A stretch of 7,300 nucleotides of DNA from an uncultured Acidobacteriota bacterium (GTDB lineage Bacteria > Acidobacteriota > JAAYUB01). The notes under the pieces were generated by a model. The model saw only the letters and a program-made list of their open reading frames with translations, was not told the origin of the DNA and did not search any database. Made by a program: the position numbers and the translations under genes. This document shows positions 1 to 6,443 of the stretch, piece after piece. The first letter of the stretch is position 1. Every line of letters starts with the position of its first letter. Location: the NCBI GenBank assembly GCA_937925645.1, contig CALAMB010000063.1:1-7300 (forward strand), written 5' to 3'.

Positions 1-38
1 GTCCCCGGGGCGCGCATTCTGCAAACACCATCGCTTGT

Positions 39-73
39 CCAGGCGCTACCCGGCTGCGCCGGGCTGCGCCTGG
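39..73. repeat. Strong imperfect palindrome / stem-loop
   Basis: CCAGGCGC (39-46) pairs with GCGCCTGG (66-73), and CCCGGC (49-54) pairs with GCCGGG (58-63). A 2-nt internal mismatch (TA/CT) separates the stems, and the loop is TGC. The 14-bp GC-rich stem would fold strongly. No clear T-run follows on the minus strand; on the plus strand a moderately T-rich stretch (74-86) follows. It could be a terminator or a REP-like palindrome. Confidence 0.6.
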
Positions 74-145
74 CTATTGTCTTTGAAACTGGACGGGCTT
101 GCCGGAGATCCAGTATCGCGGCACGGAGCTGAAGTTCACCATCAT
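74..145 (-). CDS. Possible tiny ORF or gene remnant, unrecognised
   Basis: A 23-codon frame begins with two ATGs (145 and 142) after AAGGGG and ends in TAG at 76-74, directly against the palindrome at 39-73. The peptide includes SSVPRYWISGKPVQFQRQ. Third positions are mostly G or C, as in real genes here. Opening further upstream, the frame runs into the TAA-containing repeat. It may be a small protein, the broken tail of a gene cut by the repeat, or chance. The plus strand over the same bases also reads plausibly (PEIQYRGTELKFTIMP from about 102), which lowers confidence in either. Confidence 0.15.
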   Translation of the reverse strand: MMVNFSSVPRYWISGKPVQFQRQ

Positions 146-193
146 GCCCCTTTGGCTCCGGCTCCGCCGGGTTGGGATCACGAATTTCGATTA

Positions 194-247
194 CGATTAC
201 GAATCACGAGCACGACGGACCCGGAGCTCCTATCTCCTATCTCCTAT
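194..247 (-). repeat. Dispersed 54-bp repeat, copy A (downstream of the repeat-protein gene)
   Basis: Matches 3559-3612 at 50 of 54 positions without gaps; positions 194-217 are identical in both copies. It is oriented the same way relative to the upstream gene. Beyond the shared block the copies differ: here a TGAACAG array joins on the gene side, and the TCGTAA array is shorter on the far side. Confidence 0.85.
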
Positions 248-282
248 CTCCTTACTGTTCACTGTTCACTGTTCACCGTTCA
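227..282. repeat. Heptamer array starting at the repeat-protein stop codon
   Basis: On the minus strand eight heptamers follow in register from 282: TGAACGG, TGAACAG three times, TAAGGAG, then ATAGGAG three times. The first TGA is the gene's stop codon. Two repeat families (TGAACAG and TAGGAGA) are fused without loss of the 7-nt phase. TGA and TAG recur in all three frames of the coding strand, while the plus strand has no stops here. Confidence 0.85.
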
Positions 283-2361
283 CTTGCTCTGCGCCTGCAC
301 CGCGCTCATGAAGCTGAACTGCTGGTCAAAGAACAGCACGAAGGAGAGCACCGGCGCCTCCGCGGTGACGTGGATGTAACCGCTTGCCTGGTTCTCCAGT
401 TCGCCGATCCCCTCGAGGGTGGACAGCTGGCGCACGAACTTCTCGCCCGGTGCCAGGGTACGGTGCACCGCGTAGCCGTTGACGTTGCCATCGCTCTTGT
501 GCACCGTGATGGTGACGTTCACCGGAGTCGTGGTGCTGGGATTCACCACCGAGATACCGGTGCTGTACACCACCCCGCCCACGTCGCCGTTGGCCACCTG
601 GGCGTAGTAGAAATCCTTCGAACCGGCCGCCTGGAGCGGCAGCGTGGACTCGTAAAGACGGCGCGCCGGGTCGCCGAAGGTGATGCAGCCCGCCAGCGGT
701 TTGCCCGGCGAGCGGATCTCCAGCCAGCCCTCCGACGAGGCGCCGTCAGGGAGGCCGAGCTGCGTGTCGGTCAGGGTCACGGTGGCGCTCTGTGGGACCG
801 TAACATTGAATGGCGCGGCCATGGGGGTGCCGTTCGCGTAGTACGGCCGGATCTCGGCCGTGGCGTCGCTGCCGTTGCCGCCGTTGTGCAGGTTGATCGA
901 AGTGGAGTAGATCCCCGGCCACAGCACGATGTGCGAGGCGAACAGCGTCTCCGCCCGGTCGCCGAACGCGACGGCATTGGCTGTGGCGACGCAGTTGTTG
1001 CCGTGGCGGATGGTGGCGGTGGCGATGAACGGATGCCCGCTCTCGAGGTAGAGGGCCCCGTCGAAGGAACCGTAGGCCGTCAGGTCGGTCACCAGCGCGC
1101 CGCGGGCGGGAACCGGGAAGGACCCGATATAACTGCCGTTTGTGGCGTAACTTTTCTGCAGTGCCACCGTTATCCCCTCCGTGCTTGGGTTGACGATCCG
1201 CACCTCGGTGGAGTATCCGTTCTGCATCTGGATCCGCGGAATCACGCCCTTGGTCATGGTCGACGTGAAGACGCCGGCGCCGTCTAGGCCGGTCAGCACC
1301 CCGCCCGGGAACCACTGGGTCAGGAAGAAGCCCAGCAGGCCGTACTCCGAGGACCGCGCCTCCACCCACCCCTGGGCGGGCTGGGTGAGCAGCAGCAATC
1401 CTTCCGCCTGGTAGGCGCCCTGCCCGTAGGCCGGCCAGTTCCAGTTCGGGGAGTCCGCCACCGACTGGCCCGCCGCATCGAAAGCGTGGAAGGTCACGGT
1501 GGCATCCTCGGCGCCGGTGTTGACGAAGCCGAAGCCCTCGGTGTGGGCCGTCGGGTCGAAATCCAGCCGCGGGAAATAGCGCAGGGCGTAGATGGTCCCC
1601 TCGTCCAGGTTGTAGACCAGCGGGCCGCCGGGATGGGGCAGGTCCGCCAGGGGCGGGAACGGGATGGACTCCGACGGGGGTGTCTCCGGGATATTCACCT
1701 GCGGAACTTCAGCGAAGGAGCGCACCGCCGGGCAGACGGGCAGGTAATAGTAGCCACCGGAGCCGGTGGGTACCGTCGCCGCCATGATCGCCTTGATCTT
1801 GATGGCCCGGACCGGGTTGATCTGGAAGGTCATGGTGTTCTCGAACCAATTCTCCGGCTGTCCCTCGCCGGGCACCAGTTCCGGCGGCACCCGGACGATC
1901 ACCAGCTGGTGGCCGGGCTCGGCGTTCAGGGCGTGGTTCGAGGTGATGGGGACGGTGCTGAGTCCCGCCTGGACCTCCAGCGGTCCGGACTGGCCACCGT
2001 AGTTGTCGTAGGAGGCGGCGAAGCCGGTGATGTCGTCCGGGAACTGGAGGATCCCCACCCCGCCGATGTCATTGACCGATATCTTGCTGGAATCGATGAT
2101 CTGGACCCGCATGTCGTAGCTCGCCCCCTCCTGGTGGTGATCCAGGAACGAGTACGAGCCGGTCAGGACGTTGCTGGTTGATTCCTCGACGGTGGGCCGG
2201 ACTCCCCCCATCCAGATGGTGAGGGTGCCCGTGCCGTCGGGGGACATGCCGCCGCGCATGGGGCTCAGGTTGAGCTTGTTGAAACAGGAGCAAGCGCCGC
2301 CGATGAACGGCACCAGGGCGGCGAAACCGACGATCAGGGCAATTTTAAAGCTGTTGGACAT
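280..2361 (-). CDS. Secreted or lipid-anchored protein with four tandem beta-rich modules
   Basis: I do not recognise a named family for this 693-residue protein. Residues 1-23 look like a signal peptide (K6, hydrophobic 8-20, then GGAC). C24 could be a lipidation site, but the -3 position is glycine, so the lipobox is weak; C26 or signal peptidase I cleavage are alternatives. Residues about 35-220 form an unrecognised domain, followed by a proline-rich linker (about 221-247). The rest shows four diverged repeats. Each begins with a strand ending in N (GFGFVN 276-281, VRIVN 387-391, INLHN 489-493, ISVVN 603-607). Each closes with a G-aromatic/aliphatic strand (GWVEARS 331, GALYLES 435, GWLEIRS 545, GYIHVTA 661). 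The period is 102-114 residues, suggesting Ig-like beta sandwiches. A cell-surface structural or binding role is inferred. The gene is coupled to lgt, consistent with a lipoprotein. A longer in-frame opening upstream of 2361 only overlaps lgt and is rejected. Confidence 0.85.
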   Translation of the reverse strand: MSNSFKIALIVGFAALVPFIGGACSCFNKLNLSPMRGGMSPDGTGTLTIWMGGVRPTVEESTSNVLTGSYSFLDHHQEGASYDMRVQIIDSSKISVNDIGGVGILQFPDDITGFAASYDNYGGQSGPLEVQAGLSTVPITSNHALNAEPGHQLVIVRVPPELVPGEGQPENWFENTMTFQINPVRAIKIKAIMAATVPTGSGGYYYLPVCPAVRSFAEVPQVNIPETPPSESIPFPPLADLPHPGGPLVYNLDEGTIYALRYFPRLDFDPTAHTEGFGFVNTGAEDATVTFHAFDAAGQSVADSPNWNWPAYGQGAYQAEGLLLLTQPAQGWVEARSSEYGLLGFFLTQWFPGGVLTGLDGAGVFTSTMTKGVIPRIQMQNGYSTEVRIVNPSTEGITVALQKSYATNGSYIGSFPVPARGALVTDLTAYGSFDGALYLESGHPFIATATIRHGNNCVATANAVAFGDRAETLFASHIVLWPGIYSTSINLHNGGNGSDATAEIRPYYANGTPMAAPFNVTVPQSATVTLTDTQLGLPDGASSEGWLEIRSPGKPLAGCITFGDPARRLYESTLPLQAAGSKDFYYAQVANGDVGGVVYSTGISVVNPSTTTPVNVTITVHKSDGNVNGYAVHRTLAPGEKFVRQLSTLEGIGELENQASGYIHVTAEAPVLSFVLFFDQQFSFMSAVQAQSK

Positions 2362-2363
2362 GA

Positions 2364-3230
2364 TCATCCCTCCAGCGAAGATTTGCGTTTGGGGTTGCCG
2401 GCGAATCCCATCGGCCGACGATGCCCTGCCGGTCCGCGGGCCGCGGCAGGCGCCGGTTCCGGCGGGGCGCTGCGGCTGCTCCAGCCGAGCAGCGCCGCCC
2501 CGCCTGCGGCCGCGACGAGGCCGGCCGCCCAGATGATGGGAGCTGCCGCGGCCTCGGCGCGGAACGCGCCCACCCCCGCGTGGGCCGCGCCGGCCAGGAG
2601 CAGTCCCACTCCGGCGCTGCGGCCGGGCGGCATGAACCGGCCGCTCCGGCGGCTCCAGGCCGCCAGTCCCCACAGCCCCGCCGCGATGAGAAGATAAACC
2701 GCCGCATAATACAACTGGACCGGATGGAGCGCCTGGCCGGAGAATTGATCTCCGGCGGGGGAACCGGGCGGGAACCGGACGCCCCATGGCATCGCCGTGG
2801 GGGTTCCGTAGCAGCAGCCGGCCAGGAAACAGCCCCCGCGCTGGATGGCCAGGCCCGCCAGCACCACGGGCAGGTAGGCGTCCAGCACCGGCCGGAGCGG
2901 GATGCGCCGCCGGGCGGCGTACACTGCCCAGGTCAACGCGGCGGCCGCCACCACCACCCCGGCGGAAAGTTCACCCAGCCGCCAGAACTGCAGCAGCCCC
3001 AGCCAGGCCGCGGCGCCGAAATCCAGGTTGTGGAACATCGCCCAGAGTTTCGGGGCGAACAGCAGCGCCGCGATTCCCAGCAGCACGAAATTGAGCAGGT
3101 CGCCGGTCTCGAGGCCGGCCGTCCGCCGCCGGCCCCAGGCCAGCGCCAGGCAGACCGCCAGCGCCACCGCCACGGCCAGGCCGTAGCTGTAAACGGGATG
3201 CCCGCCGATGCTGCCGACAATGGGCCACAT
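2364..3230 (-). CDS. lgt: Lgt-family (prolipoprotein diacylglyceryl transferase-like) membrane protein
   Basis: The product has 288 residues and about seven hydrophobic segments (roughly 14-32, 45-65, 74-104, 113-140, 168-192, 206-221, 230-250). Lgt transfers diacylglycerol from phosphatidylglycerol to the lipobox cysteine of prolipoproteins in the inner membrane. The N-terminus GGHPVYSYGL (9-18), the motif RGGCFLAGCCYGTPT (131-145), PWGV (148-151) and HPVQLYYA (169-176) match the family. The protein is divergent. The canonical GRIGN reads QRGGC (130-134), keeping the arginine that aligns with E. coli R143 but replacing the asparagine with cysteine. The GGLSFHGG histidine motif is reduced to GELSA near 86-90, and HPxQLYE has Y in place of E. 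My recollection is that GCCYG variants form a recognisable Lgt subgroup. Activity on lipoproteins is therefore likely but not certain. A basic, Pro/Ala-rich tail (251-288) follows the last segment. The start at 3230 matches the family N-terminus, although its ribosome site is weak. The TGA stop overlaps an upstream ATG of the next gene. Confidence 0.8.
   Translation of the reverse strand: MWPIVGSIGGHPVYSYGLAVAVALAVCLALAWGRRRTAGLETGDLLNFVLLGIAALLFAPKLWAMFHNLDFGAAAWLGLLQFWRLGELSAGVVVAAAALTWAVYAARRRIPLRPVLDAYLPVVLAGLAIQRGGCFLAGCCYGTPTAMPWGVRFPPGSPAGDQFSGQALHPVQLYYAAVYLLIAAGLWGLAAWSRRSGRFMPPGRSAGVGLLLAGAAHAGVGAFRAEAAAAPIIWAAGLVAAAGGAALLGWSSRSAPPEPAPAAARGPAGHRRPMGFAGNPKRKSSLEG
2368..2373 (-). promoter_or_regulatory. 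Ribosome binding site for the repeat protein, inside the end of lgt
   Basis: The minus strand reads GGAGGG at 2373-2368, within the last codons of lgt. It is 6 nt from the ATG at 2361 (MSNSF) but directly abuts the ATG at 2367 (MIMSNSF), so the 2361 start is preferred. The lgt TGA (2366-2364) lies between this site and the start, a layout typical of coupled translation. Confidence 0.7.
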
Positions 3231-3267
3231 CGTTCCGATCGCTCCGGCAGTGAAAGTAACTGGATCA

Positions 3268-3273
3268 ATTATA
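3268..3273 (-). promoter_or_regulatory. Putative -10 element of the lgt-repeat protein unit
   Basis: The minus strand reads TATAAT, a perfect -10 hexamer, at 3273-3268. It would give a leader of roughly 30 nt before the lgt ATG at 3230. No good -35 hexamer lies 16-18 bp upstream; that position falls in or next to the GTGARTCG array. The 8-bp palindrome TTCCGGAA (3281-3288) sits in the expected spacer and could be an operator. No promoter activity is shown. Confidence 0.45.
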
Positions 3274-3292
3274 GCCCAGATTCCGGAAATCG

Positions 3293-3324
3293 GAGAGTCG
3301 GTGAATCGGTGAGTCGGTGAATCG
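3293..3324. repeat. 8-bp tandem array (GTGARTCG type)
   Basis: Four octamers in register: GAGAGTCG, GTGAATCG, GTGAGTCG, GTGAATCG. The first unit covers the place where a -35 element for the putative lgt promoter would lie, so array length or sequence could affect that promoter. Confidence 0.75.
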
Positions 3325-3330
3325 GGGGAA

Positions 3331-3355
3331 TTATTGGTTATTGGTGATTGGTTAT
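3331..3355. repeat. 7-bp tandem array (TTATTGG type)
   Basis: TTATTGG, TTATTGG, TGATTGG and a partial TTAT follow in register. The tract is AT-rich compared with the surrounding genes and lies 6 bp from the neighbouring 8-bp array. Confidence 0.75.
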
Positions 3356-3429
3356 ATTTTATCTGTTATTTGGATACGAGTTTATTCTGGCGGTCGATGA
3401 GATCTGGAACTTGGGACTGAGGTTCCAAG

Positions 3430-3492
3430 CCGATATCCGATATCCGATTTCCGATTTCCGAAGTCCGATGGCCGATGTCCAATGACCGCATT
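3430..3492. repeat. 7-bp tandem array (CCGATNT type)
   Basis: Seven consecutive CCGANNN heptamers run from 3430 to 3478 (CCGATAT twice, CCGATTT twice, then CCGAAGT, CCGATGG, CCGATGT). Two degenerate units follow, CCAATGA and CCGCATT. The period is exact across all nine units. The array lies in the gap between uvrA and the lgt promoter and shows no coding potential. Confidence 0.8.
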
Positions 3493-3520
3493 ACGGGAAC
3501 GAGCCTCTAGTCTCGAGCCT

Positions 3521-3583
3521 CGATTACGATCACGATTACGAATTACGATTACGAATAACGATTACGAATCACGAGCACGACGA
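3521..3583. repeat. Mixed 6/7-bp tandem array (TCGTAA / TCGTAAT type)
   Basis: Reading the minus strand, units beginning TCGT follow one another: TCGTGC, TCGTGAT, TCGTAA, TCGTTAT, TCGTAA, TCGTAAT, TCGTAA, TCGTGA, TCGTAA. Alternating 6- and 7-nt units give a higher-order period of about 13 nt. A shorter version is present at 181-217. The array is non-coding and its function is unknown. Confidence 0.8.
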
Positions 3584-3612
3584 ACTCGGATCTCCTATCT
3601 CCTATCTCCTAC
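3559..3612 (-). repeat. Dispersed 54-bp repeat, copy B (downstream of uvrA)
   Basis: This block aligns without gaps to 194-247 with 4 mismatches in 54 positions; the first 24 positions (3559-3582) are identical. It consists of part of the TCGTRA-type array, a short unique core and the TAGGAGA heptamers. Strand is given as the direction of the gene it follows; copy A has the same orientation relative to its gene. No transposase, terminal inverted repeat or target duplication is seen. Confidence 0.85.
3590..3611. repeat. Heptamer array starting at the uvrA stop codon
   Basis: On the minus strand TAGGAGA occurs three times in tandem (3611-3605, 3604-3598, 3597-3591). The TAG of the first copy is the uvrA stop codon, and the preceding heptamer GGGAGAG (3618-3612) resembles the unit. 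Because 7 is not a multiple of 3, the three TAGs fall in all three reading frames. Confidence 0.85.
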
Positions 3613-6443
3613 TCTCCCAACATCGGCCGCAGGTGCTGACCCGTGTACGAGGTCGGATGGGCGGCCACCTCCTCGGGCGTGCCCGCGATCACGATGCGGC
3701 CGCCGCCAGCCCCGCCATCGGGACCGATATCCATGACATGGTCTGCCACGCGGATGGCGTCCAGGTTGTGCTCGATGACGATCACGGTGTTGCCGACGTC
3801 CACCAGGCGCTGAAGCACCGCCAGGAGCTTGCGCACGTCCTCGAAGTGGAGTCCGGTGGTGGGCTCGTCGAGGATGTACACCGTCCGGCCGGTGCCGGCC
3901 CGCGACAGCTCCCGCGCCAGCTTGATGCGCTGCGCCTCGCCGCCCGACAGCGTGGGCGACGGCTGCCCGAGGCGGACGTACCCCAGCCCCACGTCGATGA
4001 GGGTGTCGAGAATCCGCCGGATCCGCGGGAAGTTGACGAACACCCGGCGGGCCTCCTCGATGGTCATCTCCAGCACGTCGGTGATGCTGGCGCCGGCGAA
4101 GCGGACCTTGAGCGTGGCCTCGTTGAAGCGGCGGCCGCGGCAGGTGTCGCACGGCACGTACACGTCGGCGAGGAAATGCATCTCCACCTTGATCACGCCG
4201 GCGCCGTGGCAGGTCTCGCACCGGCCGCCCTTCAGGTTGAAGCTGAACCGGCTGCTCGAGTAGCCGTACAGCCGGGCCTCCTTCTGCTGGGCGAACACCT
4301 CGCGGATGAGGTCGAACACCTTGACGTAGGTGGCCGGGTTGGAGCGGGGCGTGCGACCGATGGGCTTCTGGTCGATGTCGATGACCTTGTCCACGAGGTC
4401 CGCCCCCTCGATGCCGGCGTGTTCCCCCTCGCGGAGGCGCGCGCCGTTGAGCCGGTTGGCCAGCGCGGGATACAGCGTCAGGTTCACCAGCGAGCTTTTG
4501 CCGGCGCCGGAGACGCCGGTGACGAACGTCAGCGCGCCGAGCGGAAACGCCGCGTCGATCCCCTGCAGGTTGTGGGTGCGCGCCCCGCGCACCGTCAGCC
4601 GGCCCTTGTCGGCGGGCCGGCGTCGCTCCGGCAGCGGGATCTCCCGCCGGCCCGACAGGTACTGGCCGGTGAGCGAAGCGCGACAGCGCCGGAGCTGCGC
4701 CGGCGTGCCGGCGAACACCACCTCGCCGCCGTGGATGCCGGCGCCCGGGCCAAAGTCGATGACGTGGTCGGCTGCGGTGATGGTTTCCCGGTCGTGCTCC
4801 ACCACCACCACCGTGTTGCCCAGGTCGCGCAGGTGCTTCAGCGTGTCGATGAGGCGGACGTTGTCCCGCTGGTGCAGGCCGATGCTCGGTTCGTCGAGGA
4901 TGTAGGTCACGCCGGTGAGTTCCGTGCCCACCTGGGAGGCCAGGCGGATGCGCTGGGCTTCGCCGCCGGACAGCGACGGGCCGGCCCGCTCCAGTGTCAG
5001 GTAGTCGAGGCCGACGTTCACCAGGAAGCGCAGCCGTTGGGCGATCTCCCGGACCAGTTCGCGAGCGATCTGCCGGCGGCTGCCGGCCAGCGGCAGCTCG
5101 TCGATGACCGCCCGGAGTTGCCCCACCGGCAGGCGGTTCATGTCGATGATGCTTTGGCCGTCGATCCGCACCCAGCGGGCCTCGCGGCGCAGGCGCTCGC
5201 CGCCGCAATCGGGGCAGATCGTGTCGGAGAAATATTTCATGTAGTACGTGCGGGCCTCGTCGGAGCGCGTCTCGCGCAGCCGCCGGGCCAGCGTGTTCAG
5301 GATGCCCTCCACCTTCGACTGCCAGCGATACTCGCTGGCCTTTCCCTTGAGATGAAACTCGATCCGCTCGCCGCTGGAACCGTGCAGCAGGATGTGGAGC
5401 TTGTCCGGGGGCAGCCGGTCCAGGGGCTGGTCCATGGGGATGTCGTAATGGCGGCAGATGGTCTCGATGGTGCGCCACGTCCAGCCGGCGCGGTTGCGCA
5501 TCGCCCCGGCCCACGGCGCGATGGCGCCGTCGGCCAGCGACAGCGAGCGGTCGGGGATCACCTTGGCCGGATCCATCTCCAGCCGGGTGCCCAGGCCGTT
5601 GCACGCCTTGCACATCCCCTGGGGACCGTTGAAGGAAAAGAGCTGCGGACTGAGCTCCGGATAGGAAATCCCGCAGTACTGGCAGGCGTTCTGTTCGCTG
5701 TAGGCCCGCTCCGTCCCGTCGCCCACCGCGGCGATGAGCATGCCGCCGCCCACTCGCAGCGCCGTCTCCACCGAGTCGGACAGGCGCCCGCCCAGCTCCG
5801 GGCCGGCCACGAGCCGGTCCACCACCACCTCGACGGTGTGCTTCCGCTTCTTGTCCAGGACGGGCGGGTCCTCGAGCGGCCGGATGTCGCCATCCACCCG
5901 TGCCCGCAGAAAGCCGTCCCGCCGAAGGTTCTCGAACACGTCGCGGTGCTCGCCCTTGCGCTGGCGGACCACCGGGGCCAGCAGCACCAGCTTCGTCCCG
6001 GGCGGCAGCTCCTTCAGGTCGTCGATGATCTGCTGGGCGCTCTGCTCGGCGACCGGCCGGCCGCAGCCGTAGCAGTGCTGAACCCCGACCCGCGCGAAGA
6101 GCACGCGCAAGTAGTCGTGAATTTCGGTGATGGTGCCGACGGTGGACCGCGGGTTGGACCCGGCCGACCGCTGGTCGATGGCGATGGTGGGGGTCAGGCC
6201 GTGAACGGACTCGTAGCGCGGCTTCTCCATCTGGCCGAGGAACTGGCGGGCGTAGCTCGAGAGCGACTCGACGTAGCGCCGCTGCCCTTCGGCGAACAGG
6301 GTGTCGAAGGCGAGACTCGACTTCCCCGAGCCGCTGACGCCGGTGAACACCACCAGCCGTTTCTTGGGAATTTCCACCCGGATGTGTTTGAGGTTGTGCT
6401 CGGCGGCGCCGGCAATGATGATCCGGTCGAGCTCGCGGATCAT
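3609..6443 (-). CDS. uvrA: UvrABC excinuclease subunit A (ATPase, DNA damage sensor)
   Basis: The product has 944 residues (E. coli UvrA has 940) and is complete. UvrA dimers scan DNA, recognise bulky lesions and load UvrB in nucleotide excision repair in the cytoplasm. Two ABC ATPase halves are visible. Half one has Walker A GVSGSGKS (35-42), zinc-module cysteines C254, C257, C278 and C281, signature LSGGEAQRI (491-499) and Walker B YILDEPS (514-520). Half two has Walker A GVSGAGKS (643-650), the C-terminal zinc finger C742, C745, C765 and C768, signature LSGGEAQRI (832-840) and Walker B YILDEPT (856-862). Further CxxC pairs occur at 124/127 and 410/413. The start [10 protein letters not shown] at 6443 is chosen because homology begins there and the ATG overlaps the greA TGA by 4 nt. 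No clear Shine-Dalgarno precedes it, which suggests translational coupling. The in-frame extension upstream is only the greA reading region in another frame. The TAG stop is the first unit of a heptamer array. Confidence 0.97.
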   Translation of the reverse strand: MIRELDRIIIAGAAEHNLKHIRVEIPKKRLVVFTGVSGSGKSSLAFDTLFAEGQRRYVESLSSYARQFLGQMEKPRYESVHGLTPTIAIDQRSAGSNPRSTVGTITEIHDYLRVLFARVGVQHCYGCGRPVAEQSAQQIIDDLKELPPGTKLVLLAPVVRQRKGEHRDVFENLRRDGFLRARVDGDIRPLEDPPVLDKKRKHTVEVVVDRLVAGPELGGRLSDSVETALRVGGGMLIAAVGDGTERAYSEQNACQYCGISYPELSPQLFSFNGPQGMCKACNGLGTRLEMDPAKVIPDRSLSLADGAIAPWAGAMRNRAGWTWRTIETICRHYDIPMDQPLDRLPPDKLHILLHGSSGERIEFHLKGKASEYRWQSKVEGILNTLARRLRETRSDEARTYYMKYFSDTICPDCGGERLRREARWVRIDGQSIIDMNRLPVGQLRAVIDELPLAGSRRQIARELVREIAQRLRFLVNVGLDYLTLERAGPSLSGGEAQRIRLASQVGTELTGVTYILDEPSIGLHQRDNVRLIDTLKHLRDLGNTVVVVEHDRETITAADHVIDFGPGAGIHGGEVVFAGTPAQLRRCRASLTGQYLSGRREIPLPERRRPADKGRLTVRGARTHNLQGIDAAFPLGALTFVTGVSGAGKSSLVNLTLYPALANRLNGARLREGEHAGIEGADLVDKVIDIDQKPIGRTPRSNPATYVKVFDLIREVFAQQKEARLYGYSSSRFSFNLKGGRCETCHGAGVIKVEMHFLADVYVPCDTCRGRRFNEATLKVRFAGASITDVLEMTIEEARRVFVNFPRIRRILDTLIDVGLGYVRLGQPSPTLSGGEAQRIKLARELSRAGTGRTVYILDEPTTGLHFEDVRKLLAVLQRLVDVGNTVIVIEHNLDAIRVADHVMDIGPDGGAGGGRIVIAGTPEEVAAHPTSYTGQHLRPMLGE

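Larger units (their letters stand above)
1..279. other. Non-coding region downstream of the repeat-protein gene
   Basis: No confident gene is visible. The region holds the heptamer array, copy A of the 54-bp repeat, a short TCGTAA-type array (181-217), a GC-rich low-complexity stretch (about 151-172), the possible remnant at 74-145 and the palindrome at 39-73. All three plus-strand frames stay open across about 172-282. This reflects the repeats having no stop triplets on that strand, not coding. Confidence 0.6.
3231..3608. other. Intergenic region of layered microrepeats
   Basis: About 380 bp between the uvrA stop and the lgt start hold no credible gene. In order from the lgt side there is a putative promoter, then the 8-bp, TTATTGG, CCGATNT, TCGTAA and TAGGAGA arrays. 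The one stretch without tandem repeats (about 3356-3429) is AT-richer. It has only weak alternative 5-bp hairpins around 3406-3429 (GGAAC/GTTCC and CTTGG/CCAAG). No T-tract terminator is visible after uvrA on the minus strand. Confidence 0.7.

Noticed and set aside
172..1287. Plus-strand open frame across the repeat-protein gene
   Set aside because: It starts in the repeat tract, which has no stop triplets on this strand, and continues as the complement of a minus-strand gene with a coherent signal peptide and repeats.
2362..2787. N-terminal extension of the repeat protein beyond 2361
   Set aside because: The extension overlaps lgt in another frame, is Arg/Gly/Pro-rich, and lies before both a good ribosome site and a signal peptide at 2361.
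3406..3429. Intrinsic terminator after uvrA
   Set aside because: Only 5-bp mutually exclusive hairpins (GGAAC/GTTCC and CTTGG/CCAAG) and no following T-run on the minus strand.
3430..3611. CRISPR array
   Set aside because: Repeat units are 6-7 bp and contiguous, without 25-40 bp repeats or unique spacers, and no cas gene is present.
194..3612. Composite transposon bounded by the two 54-bp copies
   Set aside because: The copies are direct repeats flanking lgt and the repeat protein, but there is no transposase, the lgt unit has its own promoter, and the copies sit at gene ends like a dispersed intergenic repeat. Excision by recombination between them is possible but unsupported.
3595..5613. 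Second long minus-strand frame inside uvrA
   Set aside because: It is a shifted reading of uvrA; the Arg/Pro/His-rich composition and lack of motifs mark it as a shadow.
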